Origin: Chrysaora quinquecirrha
Lineage: Eukaryota > Cnidaria > Scyphozoa > Semaeostomeae > Pelagiidae
Assembly: GCA_014526335.1 (NCBI GenBank)
Contig: JACTAT010000032.1
Location: 10,112,152 to 10,176,151, forward strand
Direction: 5' to 3'
DNA length: 64,000 nucleotides
Below the pieces are notes generated by a model. That model made no database searches and was not told where the DNA came from. It saw only the letters and a program-made list of their open reading frames with translations. Of the stretch, positions 26,601 through 41,600 are shown piece by piece (the first letter of the stretch is position 1; every line of letters starts with the position of its first letter). Position numbers and translations under genes: made by a program.

Positions 26601-29600
26601 ATCTCGCCATATTTGTCAACTGTTTCTTTAGGCCAATAAATCTCTCTTTGCAGCTTTTTCAGAAGTGAACGGTTAAATCGAAAGCCTGTCCGCTCAGCCC
26701 CATTACTACAGAGTCTCGCTGATTATCCAATCACAACCATCATACACGTTCGTGTATCTTCGATTTGATTGGCGAATGAAAAACAATAAAAGGACGCAGT
26801 TGACCAGAGCCTTAATTTTCTCTTCTCGTATCAATTTTTTCTTTTTTTCTTTTGTTTTATTCTAAAAGGCTCTGACACTCAGGGTACTATTTGTCAATCA
26901 GTTGCGAAAATCTCTTATGATACAGATCGAGATACTGATATAGAACTAAGTGTACCATGTTTACTCTTCCTGCTTTGTGAAATCGTTGGTTTCTTTCATT
27001 TAGCTTGCTTCATGCTATATGGAGCTTTACCAGCACGTTTTTCACCCTAAAGAAAAGAGAAATATCGCACAGGTGATGTATTATATGATTTTTATGTTTA
27101 TGATTTGGAAAGGCGAATTGATGCTTCAAAAAATACAACTTAAAGACTCCCTTCTGTTTATTTTGAAGTTATGTTTTTGAAATGCAGATGAATTATATTT
27201 TGCTGTGCCGAACTTCCAATTGTGACTATCATCTGAAACATCATAGAGCATAGTCAAAAAGCTTTTTTCGTCTGACAGCCTTGAGAGAAGGACTCTTATT
27301 TAAGCACAGACAGAGGCAATGTCATGTCAGTAACTTTGATAGATCTGGAGAAGGCTTTTGACACGGTAAATCATGAGATTCTTTTCAAGAAGCTTTGCAT
27401 GGAATGAACGTTAAGAAATTATGCTGGTTTCGTTTGTCCTTTCTAACGTAAAAAATAATTTTAACCCTCGAGTAGCTTTTCAAAAAGTACAGTAGTAGGA
27501 GATTTTATGAAAAGAAAAGAATTTCCAAAGGGATTTCTGTAAAAACAATAGGTTTTCTGGCTAGGGTGTAAGAGATTTTCAAGGGGTGAATCTTGAGGAC
27601 GATACATGTGTCATTGCACAAGGTTCATGCTTAGGGCCACTCCTCTTTTTTCACTACATCAATGGGACGATCATATTTACGCGATTAATAAAGGTATATC
27701 AAAAAGAAATTGGAATGTGACACCACAGAAAAAGATATCTTGACCTAAATACGATCAACTGGATGTACAGAAGTCTTGCTGAGCCATATTGCAGATCCTT
27801 TTGTCAGGTGTGTGGAGTCTGTGGTAGCGATTTAAATAAACTACAAAGCCACTGACAGCCCTAAGATGCATCTTCTAAACTACTTGTGAAAAAAACTTGG
27901 ATGGCGAACAATAAGGGAATATTTTGAGACGGAAACGGCAAGGATCGTGTACAGGTTAATGAACAAGGGAGCTCCCGATTATCTTACAACTTTGTTCGAA
28001 AGTGTCAAACTATAGCATTAGATAGATTGGTACTACCAATATCTCCCTCAAGCGCCTCTCCCAATTCCAGCTTCCAATTGTACTTTTCTTATAGAGGAGC
28101 ACGACTATGGCATAACCTTAGCGCTGATGTACGGTGTCCACTTGAAGTCGGTTCCACGCTTTATACACCTTATGTACTGTATGTCCTTATGTTCATACTA
28201 TTTCTTTTTATCTTTGTCCTTGTATGTAAATTTTATGATTAGAAATATGAATTTGTTGTTGTTTTATAGGGCAGTTTGGACATTTGATTTAGCTGAACAC
28301 CTAAACCTCTTTAGGAATTATAGATCAAATCAAACGGTCAAAATCAATCTGAATCAATGATTTAATAAAATCTGATACAATATTTTAAGGATTTTCATCG
28401 TGACAATTTTTCTTATAGGTTGTCACTGACATCATTCACCAAAGACCAAGATTTGATTTCGAGAGATCATATTTTGTTGAGACTTATCGAAGCGAATGTC
28501 AATGCTTACGAATCCAGCTAAGTTTGACCGAAACTGTCTCAAACAAGCAGGTTTGTGTTTGCCGCGTTCACTACGAACCTTTGACATTTAGGTATGAAAT
28601 TGATTGTCTACCCAATGTTAACATGTTCAACTGTCATTTCTGTCATGCTCAACTGCATCTACTAATTACAATTAACGCAATCTAAATAATGATAACAGCA
28701 GACCCAGTTTCCTTTCGATCGGCCATTAATTTTGTTTTTGAGCTTTATAGTAACATCAGTTAGAAATGTATTTTGATGACATTTAAATCTATGACTTAAA
28801 ACGTGTCAACATATGGAAATAAAATGTGTCAACTTTGCAGTATTTACAAATTGATAGCACTAAACACCTCATTTACTTACACTTTGAAAAACAATAGAGA
28901 CATAGCCACTCGTAACGGCAGAAAATGAAATAAATGCGACAGGAAATTGGCTTCATAAATTTAAGGTTCGTTGTTTGATCTTCAGATTGACAGCCAACGC
29001 GAATACATACAAAAAATCAACAGATCATCTGAATCAGGTAAAAATATTTACAAAGAATTCGCTATGCTTTTGTGCTCAGTGAAAATGTTTATGTATGTGT
29101 CTATGCTTATAACGCAATACTTTTAACATAGTATTACATTTGCTTATGTTTGTATACATATGTTTACATATGTATTTGTCATGAATGCGAACACAAGGAT
29201 AGATTTTCCGCAAGTGGCATACCATAGTTGATAGGATTTGAACCCAAGATTGTACGATGAAAGAGCAAACGACGATTCCGCTAAGTGGAGTATCTCTACA
29301 GCCCAAGATTCTTTTTCCCGTTAATACTCATTTATGTATATTAAAATGCAAGTACTGAACTTGTGTAAGTAAACTGTGCATCGTTAATTTGACCTTTATT
29401 CAAAAAAGGGAAATATGTGATAAATTTACGATCTTGAAAATGTCTTTACAATCAAAAATCAGAGTAGAAACTGTTTTTGGGTTTTCATGGAATATCTGTT
29501 CTTAAAGTTTTCAAACGTTGATGAGCTGATATGCAAAGAGATGTTGCCACTTTCGATTCTCATTCGATTCTCTTTCGATTTATTAAGGTTTCTCAGTTGA

Positions 29601-32600
29601 AACCTTAATAAAAATAAATGAAGGTGGTCTCAAGAAAAGCACAAATTTCTTCCAGTAAATCCATTTCAATATTTTTACTGAAAATCGCAAACCCAAACGA
29701 TCTCTGTTATCAACATCAAAATCATTTTTGTAAGCCAAGAGGGCCTATTTTTAGTTCTCGCGAAACAGGGCTAACAATTGATTTATTACTATTCATGCTA
29801 TCATTTTAATCACGCTAAAAGTATATTTAAATTTTGATTGATTCTTGCAGAGTTTGGTATGCCTTTGAAAATAATCCCGATGCAAAATATATCTCTTGAT
29901 CAAGACAGGTGACCGGATCAAGCTTTCTTTTTTTAGATTTCTCGAAGCTCGGCCTTTCTCTGTTAGTATTAATTTATCCTTCATTCTTAATTTTCTGCTT
30001 AGGTGTTGTAGCTTCCACTTCAGCAATTTTCTACCCTTTCAATTTCACTTGTTTATCAATTGCTGCACTACTTCCTTGTTGGTCTCTTGTAACAAAGTTG
30101 TTCTCCTCACAAGTCTAACAAATCCTTGCATTCTAAATCATATTTGCAATACTTTTTTAACGACTTTATATTATGTTTAGGTCTGCATTAAGATATGTTT
30201 ATTTTTTGGAGTTTCATCCATCACTGGCTTTAGTCTGCAAAGTCAAAGAAGCTTTAAGAAGAGTTCTTGAGGTAATTCTTAAATATACTATTATTTTAAT
30301 TTACTTCGTACTTTTTTTTAGACCGAATTCATACAGAGCACTGGTTACACATTTTGAAATAGCAAATAGATATTACAAAGGCACAAGAAAGGTTCTGAAC
30401 TCTTTTCAAATTAAATAAGGGAACACCTTGAAAATTTAGTTTTTTCTCAATTTTTGAGCCAAGGCGATTTTCAGGTATCTACAATCCTCACTAAAAGTTA
30501 TTGGAACATACCCATAAATTTTGTGAAATATGCCTAGTTTTCTCTTTGCTTGAAAATATAGAAAATCAATTCTTCCAAAAACAACGTTGTTCTGTTCGTC
30601 AACAGTCCAAAGTTTTATGTAATGCAGAACGGATATCACGAATATCGTAGGTCCCTCTAAATTGTGTCACAGACCAAAAGTGATTGAAAGGGAGGTGGTT
30701 TTGCTACTCCTATAACTTAGGACAAAAAATGCAAGTGTTCCAGTACTTGTGGCAAGCATTGTCTTCAAGTTGCATATTAAATTCTAGAAATTATCTAAAT
30801 TTCAGACGAAATTATAAGTATTTATTTAATATTTATATCAAATATCACTTATTTCCTAGGAGTTTCTTCATATTCAGAAACCAGAAGGATCTCATGGAAT
30901 GATCTCATTAGAGCGACGCCTTTACGAAGTTGCATTTGATGAATTTCAGAAGCTTCAATCACCTGGTCATGATTACACCACTCAAATTCAACGTGATGTA
31001 ATGTAACTTTTCTTTTTTATCCTTGTTGGATCTCTTTCTTATCACGCTTTGGTTCCTTATAGCAAGATCGCTCTTATTTGGTTCCATTCAGCTATGTATC
31101 GACATGTACCAGTCTTGTTTGTTGGAAAATGCGTTATTGCCAGCGTTGGAAAGAATTGTTCTGAATTTCTTCATGTAAATATCCAAAGTTGCGCAAATTT
31201 GAAACCGGAGGAGGCCCAATCGCACAAATATCATCAGTGATATAACCTTAATTGTGTTGTTTTCTGCCTAAAATGTCCTCTTTTCGATATAGATATTTGG
31301 TTGTTGCTGTTGTTTAGAAAACGCCACATTGTGATAGCTTTATACGTATATAATAAATAATAACAAGGAGTGAAGCGACCTCGTCCCCAGGCCCCAAATC
31401 GAATTTCCTCGAATCTCAACCGTCAAATTGATCTTGGCCCTGGTACTGGCCACAAAATCTGCCAAAATACTGGCAATTTTGGCCTAGGCATCAAAACTAG
31501 ATGTAGATTCCGAAAGCAGTTGTTCTTAGAAAGAAAATGCAAAGAACTTCATCGATAACTGTCAGGCAAGATACCATATCTCATGTAGCATCATTTTTTG
31601 GTTTTTATACGTGTTTTTCACATAGTTTTCGGCCTATTTTGGTGTGAAATTTTGAAGAAACTGTGACGTCACTTAAAATTTCTATTGTTTGAACAGCCAG
31701 TCAAATTGCGAATAGACAAGGCCGGTTCCAGGGTCGAATATGGACAGCGGAGTTTCACGTAGAGGCCTATTCACCCTGGGGACGAGGTTGGGAGTGAAGC
31801 TTTTTGAATAGCCTTGATACAACATTGTTTCGTTTAGCCTGTTATTTTCGGTGAATTTTGCTTGAAACGCCAACTTCTTTACATCAAAATGTTCCCCACC
31901 ACCTAAACTGTCTTCAGAGTACACTTGTTTTCACTTTCCTCAACTAAATCATTTAAAACAGGCACGAAAATATGATTGTCTATCCGGCGGTTTGAAATCT
32001 GCCGAGGCGCGGTCCTATCACTGTGGCCAGATCAAAGCAACCGCCGTTCGAAAAATCGTGATGCTGTGTTCGAAAGATGTTCAAAATTACGACATAGACC
32101 TCCTGGATTCCTTACGTTTCTTTTGTTTTCAATGCCGTGATTTTCGTTGAAATTTCGAATACGTTTTGGATTTTGAAAACGTGGCTCTTAGTTTTAAAGG
32201 TGTATATTCGTGGCTGCACGATCTTGAAGTAAACAGATTTTGAAGAAGCATTCAACAAGTAAAATTGGACATGAACAGCGCTACGAATAACAAGCCTGTT
32301 ATATGTTCAATCGACATTTTAACCAATATTTCGTTTTCCTAATTAAAGGTGTTTTGCTGCATCTTATTTTGTCGTCACGAAAGCTCTTCATACGAACTTT
32401 ATTTTTCAAATTAATCAAGCATATCTTTAATTCAGCTGTTTTCAGAAACATTCATTGAAGATCCTCTACTTGTCTGCAATTTTGGGATGTCAGCGTTATC
32501 TTTGATGGATCTTAAAGGAAGCCGGCAATCAGTTAAGGATGAAAAAATGAAGCTGCTAAAGTTTTGGTGCCAGCTACTAGAAGTAGGTTACTTAAAATTT

Positions 32601-35600
32601 GCTTCGCCCACACGTCCCATATCTTTTTGAGAAGTCGATTTACATTGACCGACCCTTGCACAGTAGAAGAATAGTACTGAGTTGATTTAACTTGATAAAT
32701 TAAATTTGTTCCTATGCAGCAAGTCTTGAGTTTAATATTTTATTTTTTGGCGGTTGAGACGATTCAAACTATGATAGTCTTTTTATCTTCGGGTTTTAAG
32801 TAATCCTGGTGTATGATGACCATTACAAAAACAAACATACACACACAGAAAGTCCTCAAAAAAAGTGATGGACATGTAGCTTAGATACATCAGGCTGATT
32901 CTTTGGTTACAAACATGTTTTGAAGAAAAGGTTTTTGTTTTAAGACAACCCCTGGATAAAAAGTAGATGCAGGAATCCTACCGCAAGGTTTCAACATGGA
33001 AAGTTTGAAGCCTTAAGCATCATCATCACTTAACCAATGCATTGCCATGCCATGGGTGCATTCATTTATTGACATCATTCCTCCATTCATTTCTATCTTC
33101 TGCCCTTCTGCACAGGCCTCTTAAACTCTCATTTGACTATGTCTTCATATCATCGATCCAGTTCCTCCTAGGTCTTCCAACTTTTCTACAACCGTCAACG
33201 TTACTCTGAATTAGAGCTTTTGTCATTCGTTCAGCTCTTTAATGATGTGCAAAGAATTTCATCTTGTTTTTCTTTATTGTTGCCATTAACCTTTCTGGAA
33301 CATTTCCATTGTTTTCTTCAGCTATCTTCTGCCACACAAATGCATTGGTTTTCTTCTGTTTCCAAGTTATACCAAGGATCCTTCTATAAGTTTTCATTTC
33401 AAAAGCTTCTAATTTCTTTTCTGAAGTATTCTCGATGGTCCAACTTTCAAGTATGATAAGTTAGAAAAACTACCTGATTAGCTCGGATATTAAAGAAGCT
33501 GCTGGCAAGTTTTCAAATGTAGCTTTCAGTACCTTATTCTGTAGGCAAAAGCGATTTCTAAATCTCCCGTACAAAAAGCATGAATGTTGCTTGAAAAGAT
33601 ACGCCAATGTAAAAAAGTTCTGCGTGCTTTCACCAGTTAACAATTTGGAAATAAATGAAATCGTTTATCCTTATGTGGTAATCCTTATTCATAGGTCGTA
33701 TTTACCACAGCTTTATAGAAGCTTTTTCATACAAAAATTTCATCGAATCACCTTATGTGTGGGCTCTGTATAAAACAATTCATTTTTTCTATTCTTAGGT
33801 AATAACACTTCGTCATCGTCTTGTTGAATCCTGCCATGAATCTAGCATTTTATCTGAAGTAGGTTGTATATGTTTTTTGTGTAGAATGCTTGTATGAAAA
33901 TTTTAAAGTTTTGCTTTTTAGAGAGACCCAAATAATTGATTTTACAGTGTATTAATAGATGTTGTTTTTATGTCATTGAAGGTTTACAGGAAAACAGCTA
34001 AGGATCTGGGCTTTGATGACTGCCATCTATTTCTAAGAACTGTCTCTTTCGAATTTGCTCAAAAGAAATCAGAAGTGGAAACAAGACCAATATCGACCGC
34101 TCAACTTTTGCAAAATGATGGCTGGATAGACAGGTATTTGTAACCCTTTTCATTGGCTATTTATTCGTTGGATTTCGTCAGTAAAAACACTTTGAATGAT
34201 TTAAACGTTAAATCTTGGTTTTTTGAATCATGATTGATGAATTTATCCTTTGCGATCCTTGAATTTCTAAGTACATATCTGACCCTTATCTCTGCAGTGT
34301 GCAACATGAATATCCTAAGGTTCCTCTTCTGCAATGTTCTAGCGTGTATCGATCTCAGATTATGGTTGTTCTAAGTAAAACAAACCCCAGGCACATGTTA
34401 TTGCTTCATTTCTAATGCTACTTGTTATCTTTGTTTCATCGAACAACATCTTGTCGTATTTAATTTCTTACCATAATCCTATCATGCGCTTTAATCCACG
34501 CTTGTTACTGGATAAATCAAAATTGAAATACTGTATTAAAATTGTTTAATTTTTCCTAGATACACCCCAAACTCATTGTCTTTGGCTGTGAATGAACTCG
34601 ACGAGAAGCACATCGGCAATTTCAGCTTAAGAACTCAAGAAGGACTTTTGCAAGTGAGTAAGACTTAGCTATTGGTCCATTTTCTTTTGTTGTACGTTTT
34701 TTAATTGATATGGAGATATCAATAATGGCGTGGTTGCAAAAGGTGGATTTTTTAGTCAACTCAAAGAACAATCAAATGTGTACTTTAAGAAAGTACAGCT
34801 CGTCATAAAAAAACTTTTTAAACAGTTTTGTCCGTCTAAATCAAACATTTATCAAACCCTTGGCCTGAACTAACCGATGGTTTTATCAATAAACACTTGC
34901 TGCAGCCTATCCCAGCAACAGAAATCAACTACATGAAGTGTGCACAAAGTTTGTGCACATACTTTGTTTATCAATGAAATTCATAAGAGCATATTTTTGT
35001 GAAGATGAAATATGAAAACTTATCCTTTTACTCACAAGAGTGTATGTGTACAGTAAGTATTATGAGAACATTTTATTGGCTTTGAAGCTTAGTTTTGCAA
35101 GTAAAAAATAGTTTCTAAAGCGGGTTCCCTTTTTCGGAACACCTTGTACCTTGCTTTTACGATGCATTATAAATTCCGCAATGGTATCCTTTAATAAAAT
35201 GAAGCTTTACCCAAAAGATTCTATCAGAGCAAACTCGATATCTTCTTCAAGGGTGAACACTTTGAAAATGTTATTGTGCCAAAGCCAAGTTTTAACATAT
35301 ATATAGTGCCAAAGCTAAATTTGTCACAGTTTTTCTCATGTCTTCGAATTGCAAAAGCATTGTGCCTTGAAAATGTTTCCCTTCCGCCACAGATCTTTAA
35401 ATGATCTTCAAAACGTTCTTATTGTCATGTTTGTTTTGAACAAGAAATGCTTTTTTCTAACTACTGCTATATAGTTCTCTGTTATTTCGTCAAGGAATTC
35501 CACTGGAATTTTAACCTTGTCGTTTTAAAAAGACTGTTTATAGCAGCACAGTGTAATGTGTAGTGTAATGTATTTCATGTAATACGAATGAAAGATAGTA

Positions 35601-38600
35601 TTTTATGTCATATTTTTACCAGTACAGATATATACATTGAGTTCGTAGGCTTATTTTATTTCAACCTTTAGATTAAGAGCATCTATAGATGACTTGAAAG
35701 AAGTATGCAGAGAAATTGTGGACAAATTTTTGTCGGGAAGAAGTGCTATTTCAGGGCTTTGTTAAAACTAACCATTGTTCTTGCTATAAGATGAACGTTA
35801 GATTTCCACAAGAAAGAATAATTGTCTTAAAACTTTTGAACGGTATGCAGTTGGTAAAAACATAAAGATTGATCTTCTCCATTTTCTAGATTTTCAAGGA
35901 AAATACAGTTGAAAGATTGAAAACGACACTTGCATGCCAGGTAATAAAATTCTTTCCTCCTCAAAATCTGTTTATGTAGGCAGATAATGCAGTGCATCTT
36001 TTATCGCATGCGGGGAATATTAATGATTTTCCATTCGACGTCCAAGTATGTCAAAATAAAAACACAGAGGAACTTATAATTAGCATATATTTTTCCTATT
36101 GTCCATATTGTGAGTCAATCAGAAGTTGCTGACTGTCCAGTCAGCACTCAGGAATTGCATTTTTTAAGCTTCGAATTTTCCAACAACTTGTCAGGCAAGA
36201 AGTGGCACTTCTAAAATATATTGGGCCCTTCGATCAATTTTACAAAAAGGGACATGGATAAATATTCCTCACTGAACCTTACTAGATTTTTCAAGCAAGA
36301 GCTCCTTTCCTGTTTCGATTCCTAAGCGAGCTTTATCTTTTTGAACGGTCCCTTATCAGCAAGTTAATATGCAAGAAGGTTGCACTTCCTATATTCCTAT
36401 GTATATCAGGACCGGCTATCGATTTTGTCAGAAAAGAGACATGGACACATATTCCTCACTGAACCTTGCTAGATTTTTCAAGCAAGAGCTCCTTTCCTGT
36501 TTCGATTCCTAAGCGAGCGTCATCTTTTTGAACGGTCCCTTATCAACAAGTCATAACGGAAGAAATTGCACTTCCTATATTCCTATATCTATCAGGACCG
36601 GCTATCGATTTTATCACTTTGGTGTAAAATTTTGAAGAAACTGTGACGTCAGTTAAAAAATCCATTGTTCGAACACCCAATCAAATTGCGAATAGACAAG
36701 GCCGATACCAGGGTCGAATATGGACAGCGGAGTTTCACGTAGAAGCCTATTCACCCTGGAGACGAGGTTGATCAAAACACGAAAGAAACAGATTTTCAGC
36801 CTCTCTCTCTCTTCGAAAGTTGAAGAAGTTAAAAGAGTTGAAATTTTGATTAGAAGGAGTTTTCGAAAGGCTTGGCAATCCTTTTCACATACAGTTAGAT
36901 GACTCTTTGAAATTTTAGAGTTGTTTGAAGTTGATGCAAAAGTTCAGAAAAATAGCGAAAAGCAGATTAAAAAGCATAAGAAGCTTGTGAATGATTACAA
37001 ATGCATACGAGACCTATGATGCTTAGCTCTTTTCCGTTTATTTGCTCTATTGAACTCAATCTGTTGCGTGTCTAACGCAAATAGGACGTACTTGCATATG
37101 AAAAGCGTTGGTACTTTGTAAAGGAATACATTTTGATGCTTTGATGATAGATAAAGAACCGTATTTTCTGGATAAGTTACCAGTCTTTTCCAAAACCAAA
37201 AAATTTGCTCAAAATTTGATTCGGGACCTTGAAAACCATTGCAACCATATTGAGCTTATTTAAGAATAAACATTTTGCATATCAAAATCTAGAGAAAACG
37301 TACTTTTGAGGATCCAAAAACTCCAACAAAGTTATCCACTTTGCGCCCGTGCCAATTAAGAGATGGTAAAAGCCTCTGCCATGAAATTTTATGCCCATAG
37401 CCGCCTAGACTCACTACAAAAGTCTTAGATTCGCTCCCAGCCCCGCATGCAACACAGCCCGCTCATACTACGACTTATAATATTTCAGTGTGGAAAAAAG
37501 GACTGAAATTCGTTGCCTCGATTCCATTATTTTGTTCAGCTGAGGATGTGGGGACCCCCTGACAGAAATCTATCTCATCCTAATTTTTGCAGTGTCTTCA
37601 ACTCGGCAAAGCAAAAAAGAATTGCAAAAAAGTTTCAGAGCAGAAAGATAAAAAAGAAATGAGACTCAGTTTTGCTTTTCTTCAATCTCTTTTACCGAAA
37701 TTGAATCAGTTAACTTCCAGAATTTACTTCCAGAAAGGTTTGCAAGTTTGTTTGCTTTCGGTAACGGGCAAAACGGGCAGGAAATAAGATAAGACCTACC
37801 CTACCCTTGTTTATTTATCTATAGTCATACACGAAGCGACGAAGCTAGCGAAGCAATAGAAACAACAAAGTTTTGACCTGTTATTCTCATTATTAAATCA
37901 AATTTTATTCAAGTTCTTACCGCCAACAGAGTATGATTAAATTGATAAGGCAAAAACAACGAAACCTACTTTTTGATCAGTCAGTTCACCCAAAACAAAT
38001 TTAGAGTTAGACTAACTACCATGTATATTTAGGAACAAAACTGGCCGCTCAGTTTCAGGCAGTCTTAGCGGTCTCAACCTTCAAATTCAGATTTCGTTAT
38101 TTGGTACCGTTGAAGGAAATCATTGTGAAAATAAAATTAATGTTTGGGAACAGTTGTTCGTCAAGAAATGACAAAAGTGAGTGAACTATGAAGCCAATGT
38201 TTTAATTATTTCAAGGCAAGCCCGCTTGCTCAAAACTGAGAAGCTGCTCCGAAAATATTTAAATTAAAGGTTGAAAAAGAATTATTGGAAAGCTGCTTAA
38301 CTTGATTAAATTCTACCAATTAAATATCAATAAATGTTCTGTATTACTGAAAATGCAGCCAGAAAAGCTAAAAAATATTTTGATACTGTTGCAGATGTTT
38401 CCAGGTCTCCAATGATCTTCGGTTTTTCAGGCTGGATCGGGGGCTGGATATCTGTGTTGCCGTGAATTTAAACCCAAGTCCACACAAAGCAAAGCCAGAA
38501 AAAATCCTTTCTCTTCCAGTTAACCGCATGAAGCCAACATAAATTTGCCAAACGAAGCACTTTTCAATTAAGGAGAAACTCCGGAATACTCCTCACACTT

Positions 38601-41600
38601 CCGTTTAAATCTTGTAATTTATTTTCTGCAGCCGTGGCGAGAAGCTGTGGCAAAGTTTTCCCTCCATTTTCCCGACAGTAATCACGGGGGGTCACAATTT
38701 CAGTAAAATAAACGGAAAATTGCACGTGAAAGGATCGAAATCACTGAATAAGCCAATCAGAGTGCTCGATTTTGAAATGCTGCTCTCTGATTGGAGCGAC
38801 AAAAAGTTGGCGCCGATGGCCTAAGTAGTCCGGATTTTCAAACAGTAATATTATGAGTCGTAGTTTGAGCTGCCGCCATAAACAACAGCAAAAACTATTT
38901 TTTGATTTTACATTTTTCTCAATGAATTGAATTGAGGTGAAAGCAGCGAAAACTACGACTCATCTAGTAAGTTTAATAGCCGCCATTAGGCTCAACTTGA
39001 AGTTTGGCTAGGCCAAAAGTGCCCTTTGCACAGCGGCAAAAACATTTCTTCCCTATGTTCGATATTGCCTCTAGTTACGATTATATACCCAGTTAAATCT
39101 GTTTGCAATACAAATACAAGCCTTGCCATCGAACAGCATTTAAGGATTTATGATGGCAGTGAATATATCAATTTTATCTCCCAAGACTCGAAGAGACTCA
39201 AACCAAATTTTGAAAAAGTCTTTGAAAATGGCTTTAGCTAGGGGTAAACGGGTATAATTTGCGTGGGGACTCTTGGGGCCGATAATTATTCACAAAATGC
39301 GTGGTCATTCAGCGCTTCCATAATGGACTGGCCTAAATTGCTGCTGAAGTAAATTGATCAAACATAGCGCTGTGGCGATTCTCAACGCAACTGAATTGTC
39401 TATCTTAGAAAACATAGAGGCATCTAATGACTTAAAGATTTAAGCGATTCCTTCATAATACACATTTCAAAAAAATCCAGCCTAAGTTCAAATGATCTTG
39501 TCAACGCTGTTCTGCCATTGTCCCACTACATCCGAGGAAAAACTACCATCGCTGCTAAGGGGGCGCATTACACATTGCTCGCACGTTTCAGCGTGCGTTT
39601 CCTCTTCCTAAATTTATCTCCTTGATCGTTATACTAGGCAAATTGCGCATTTTACCTGATCTGGATGGAGAACATAGGAGAATAGGCGGGCCACAGCTTC
39701 CGACGGGTCAAAAGAGCAGCCTGCAACAGAACAGTGTTGATGAGTATTGCATGCAAACCTTCGAGAAAGGACGGAAATTTATGATAACGAGCATATTTTA
39801 TTAAATAATCAGCGATGATTATAAATGCTGTTCGAAGATCTACGTAATACGTGATCTCCAACAGTGGCTAAAAAATCATGACAAATATACCAGCCTTACT
39901 AGCTACAACATTAAACCATCCCCTTTAGACAAGCGATCGCTCTATTAGAAAGAAAAATTTAAATGGTTCATATGTTTATTATAGGCCATGCGCTATGTGA
40001 ATATGTGACTGATGATTTCTAACATTTTAAGGAAAAGGTGTTGGATTGAGCTAGTCCCAGACTGCTTCACCGGTGCGCGCGCATTGTTTCTAATTATGAT
40101 AATTATTCTATTATTCTTTGGGTGTGTTAATGAGTTCAGTTATGATGTGAGAAAACGAGGAGTTGCTAAGTTTCTAGATTGAGAAATCATGTTAAAACCA
40201 GAAATAATAATCTTAACTACTAATTTGTAAATATGTTCTGTTGCTTTTCGTTATGTATAAAGTTTGAAGGAAATGTCAAGTCTTTTTCCTGGATTAGTCT
40301 TCTTCAATTTATTTAAACTCCACAACAAAAGGAATAACAAATGTATTGGAAATAGAGAAGTAAAGAATACCCTTTAAATCAATTTGCGCTTAAAACGTTA
40401 CCTTAATTATCCTATCAATGAAATAGATAATTTTGCTGAATTTTGGTCATTTGTACACAGGTTAGTCACAAGAATCTTCTTGCAACTTGTGTAATGAAAA
40501 TGGAAAATTGTCTCATGGCTGAAAAAAGACAAAATGTTGGAAAATCAAAGTAATTTGATTATTTTTAAGAAATTCTAAAGATCCAACATTCTTTCTTTGG
40601 TTTTATTTTCCAGGCACATAATGACATTCGCCCCCATTTTTATGTGCAACATTTTAATGTCAACAACGCGCTTGCCTTTTGTCCATTCTCAGTTTTAGGT
40701 TTTAATAAGCAGAAAGTGCGGTTGCAGAAATTTTTATCTTTGTTAATTCTTGATGTTTTAAAATTGCTAGCTATAGGGATGACGCAACTTGTTTAATTTT
40801 TTTAATGTTTATGTTTCCATGTTTCATGTTTCAATGCTTTCTCTGGAGTAATAATACCCAAAGAAATGTTTCGAAATAAAGTTATTCCATGTAAAGTAAC
40901 TAGACAAATTTTATACCATAAACGAAATAAAATTTAGGCGAAAGCGCAATATTCGCTTGCAGAAGGAATTGTAATCGCTCCGTATTTGCCCTTAGCTGAT
41001 CGCTATTGATTATCAAATAACGAATTGCCACGATTAAAAAAGATACATTTTTTACAGCGCTGCGTATGATCAATGAATTTCAATTTATAGATGTCTGCGT
41101 GATTCAAAATGTTCATCAAATACCAAAGAAGTTGTACTTTCGTATTTTTTACGGCGGCCATGTTTTTACTTTCTTGTTTTCTTCGAGCTAAAAGCGGTCG
41201 AGTCGAGTTGAGATTAGTTCAAATGTTCGCCAACACAGTGGCCTATTTACCACAGTGTTGTAAATCACAATTTGTATTTTCCTTTTTCTTAGTATCGCAA
41301 AGCCTAATGCTGACCTATATCGTAAAGTCCAAGAGTCATTTACGTCCGTGCAGCTTGAAAAGGTATTCAAATTGAAAACATCATTACTGTATTTATCTTG
41401 TATCCCCTTTATTTGGCCATCTTTTTACGTTCCCATGTTGTATTAAAGTGCCTGGAAGACTTCCAATCACTGCTGGTTGATTTACTGGTGCCTTTTGGAT
41501 ATACTGTAGGCCATAATATAGAACCATAGGCGTTTCCTTGGTCGTGCTGTCTTGGAAGGCAATTTTGATGAATGAATTAAACTACTTTCGTCATAATGAA

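Noticed and set aside
28551..28593. Longer exon 20 ending at TTTAG|GTATGA
   Set aside because: It is open, but it puts exon 21 in a frame unlike the rest of the protein. The CAG|GTTTGT end keeps the [10 protein letters not shown] frame.
30322..30418. Continuation of exon 23 ([12 protein letters not shown]...) as coding sequence
   Set aside because: Splicing to 30322 runs into a stop after 11 codons, and reading through adds an intron-like hydrophobic stretch. Joining 30271 to 30860 gives the conserved block in phase.
37587..37787. Open frame after a TTTTTGCAG acceptor in intron 29, considered as an exon
   Set aside because: The acceptor-like word belongs to a repeat that also occurs near 57800, and no donor in a useful phase follows.
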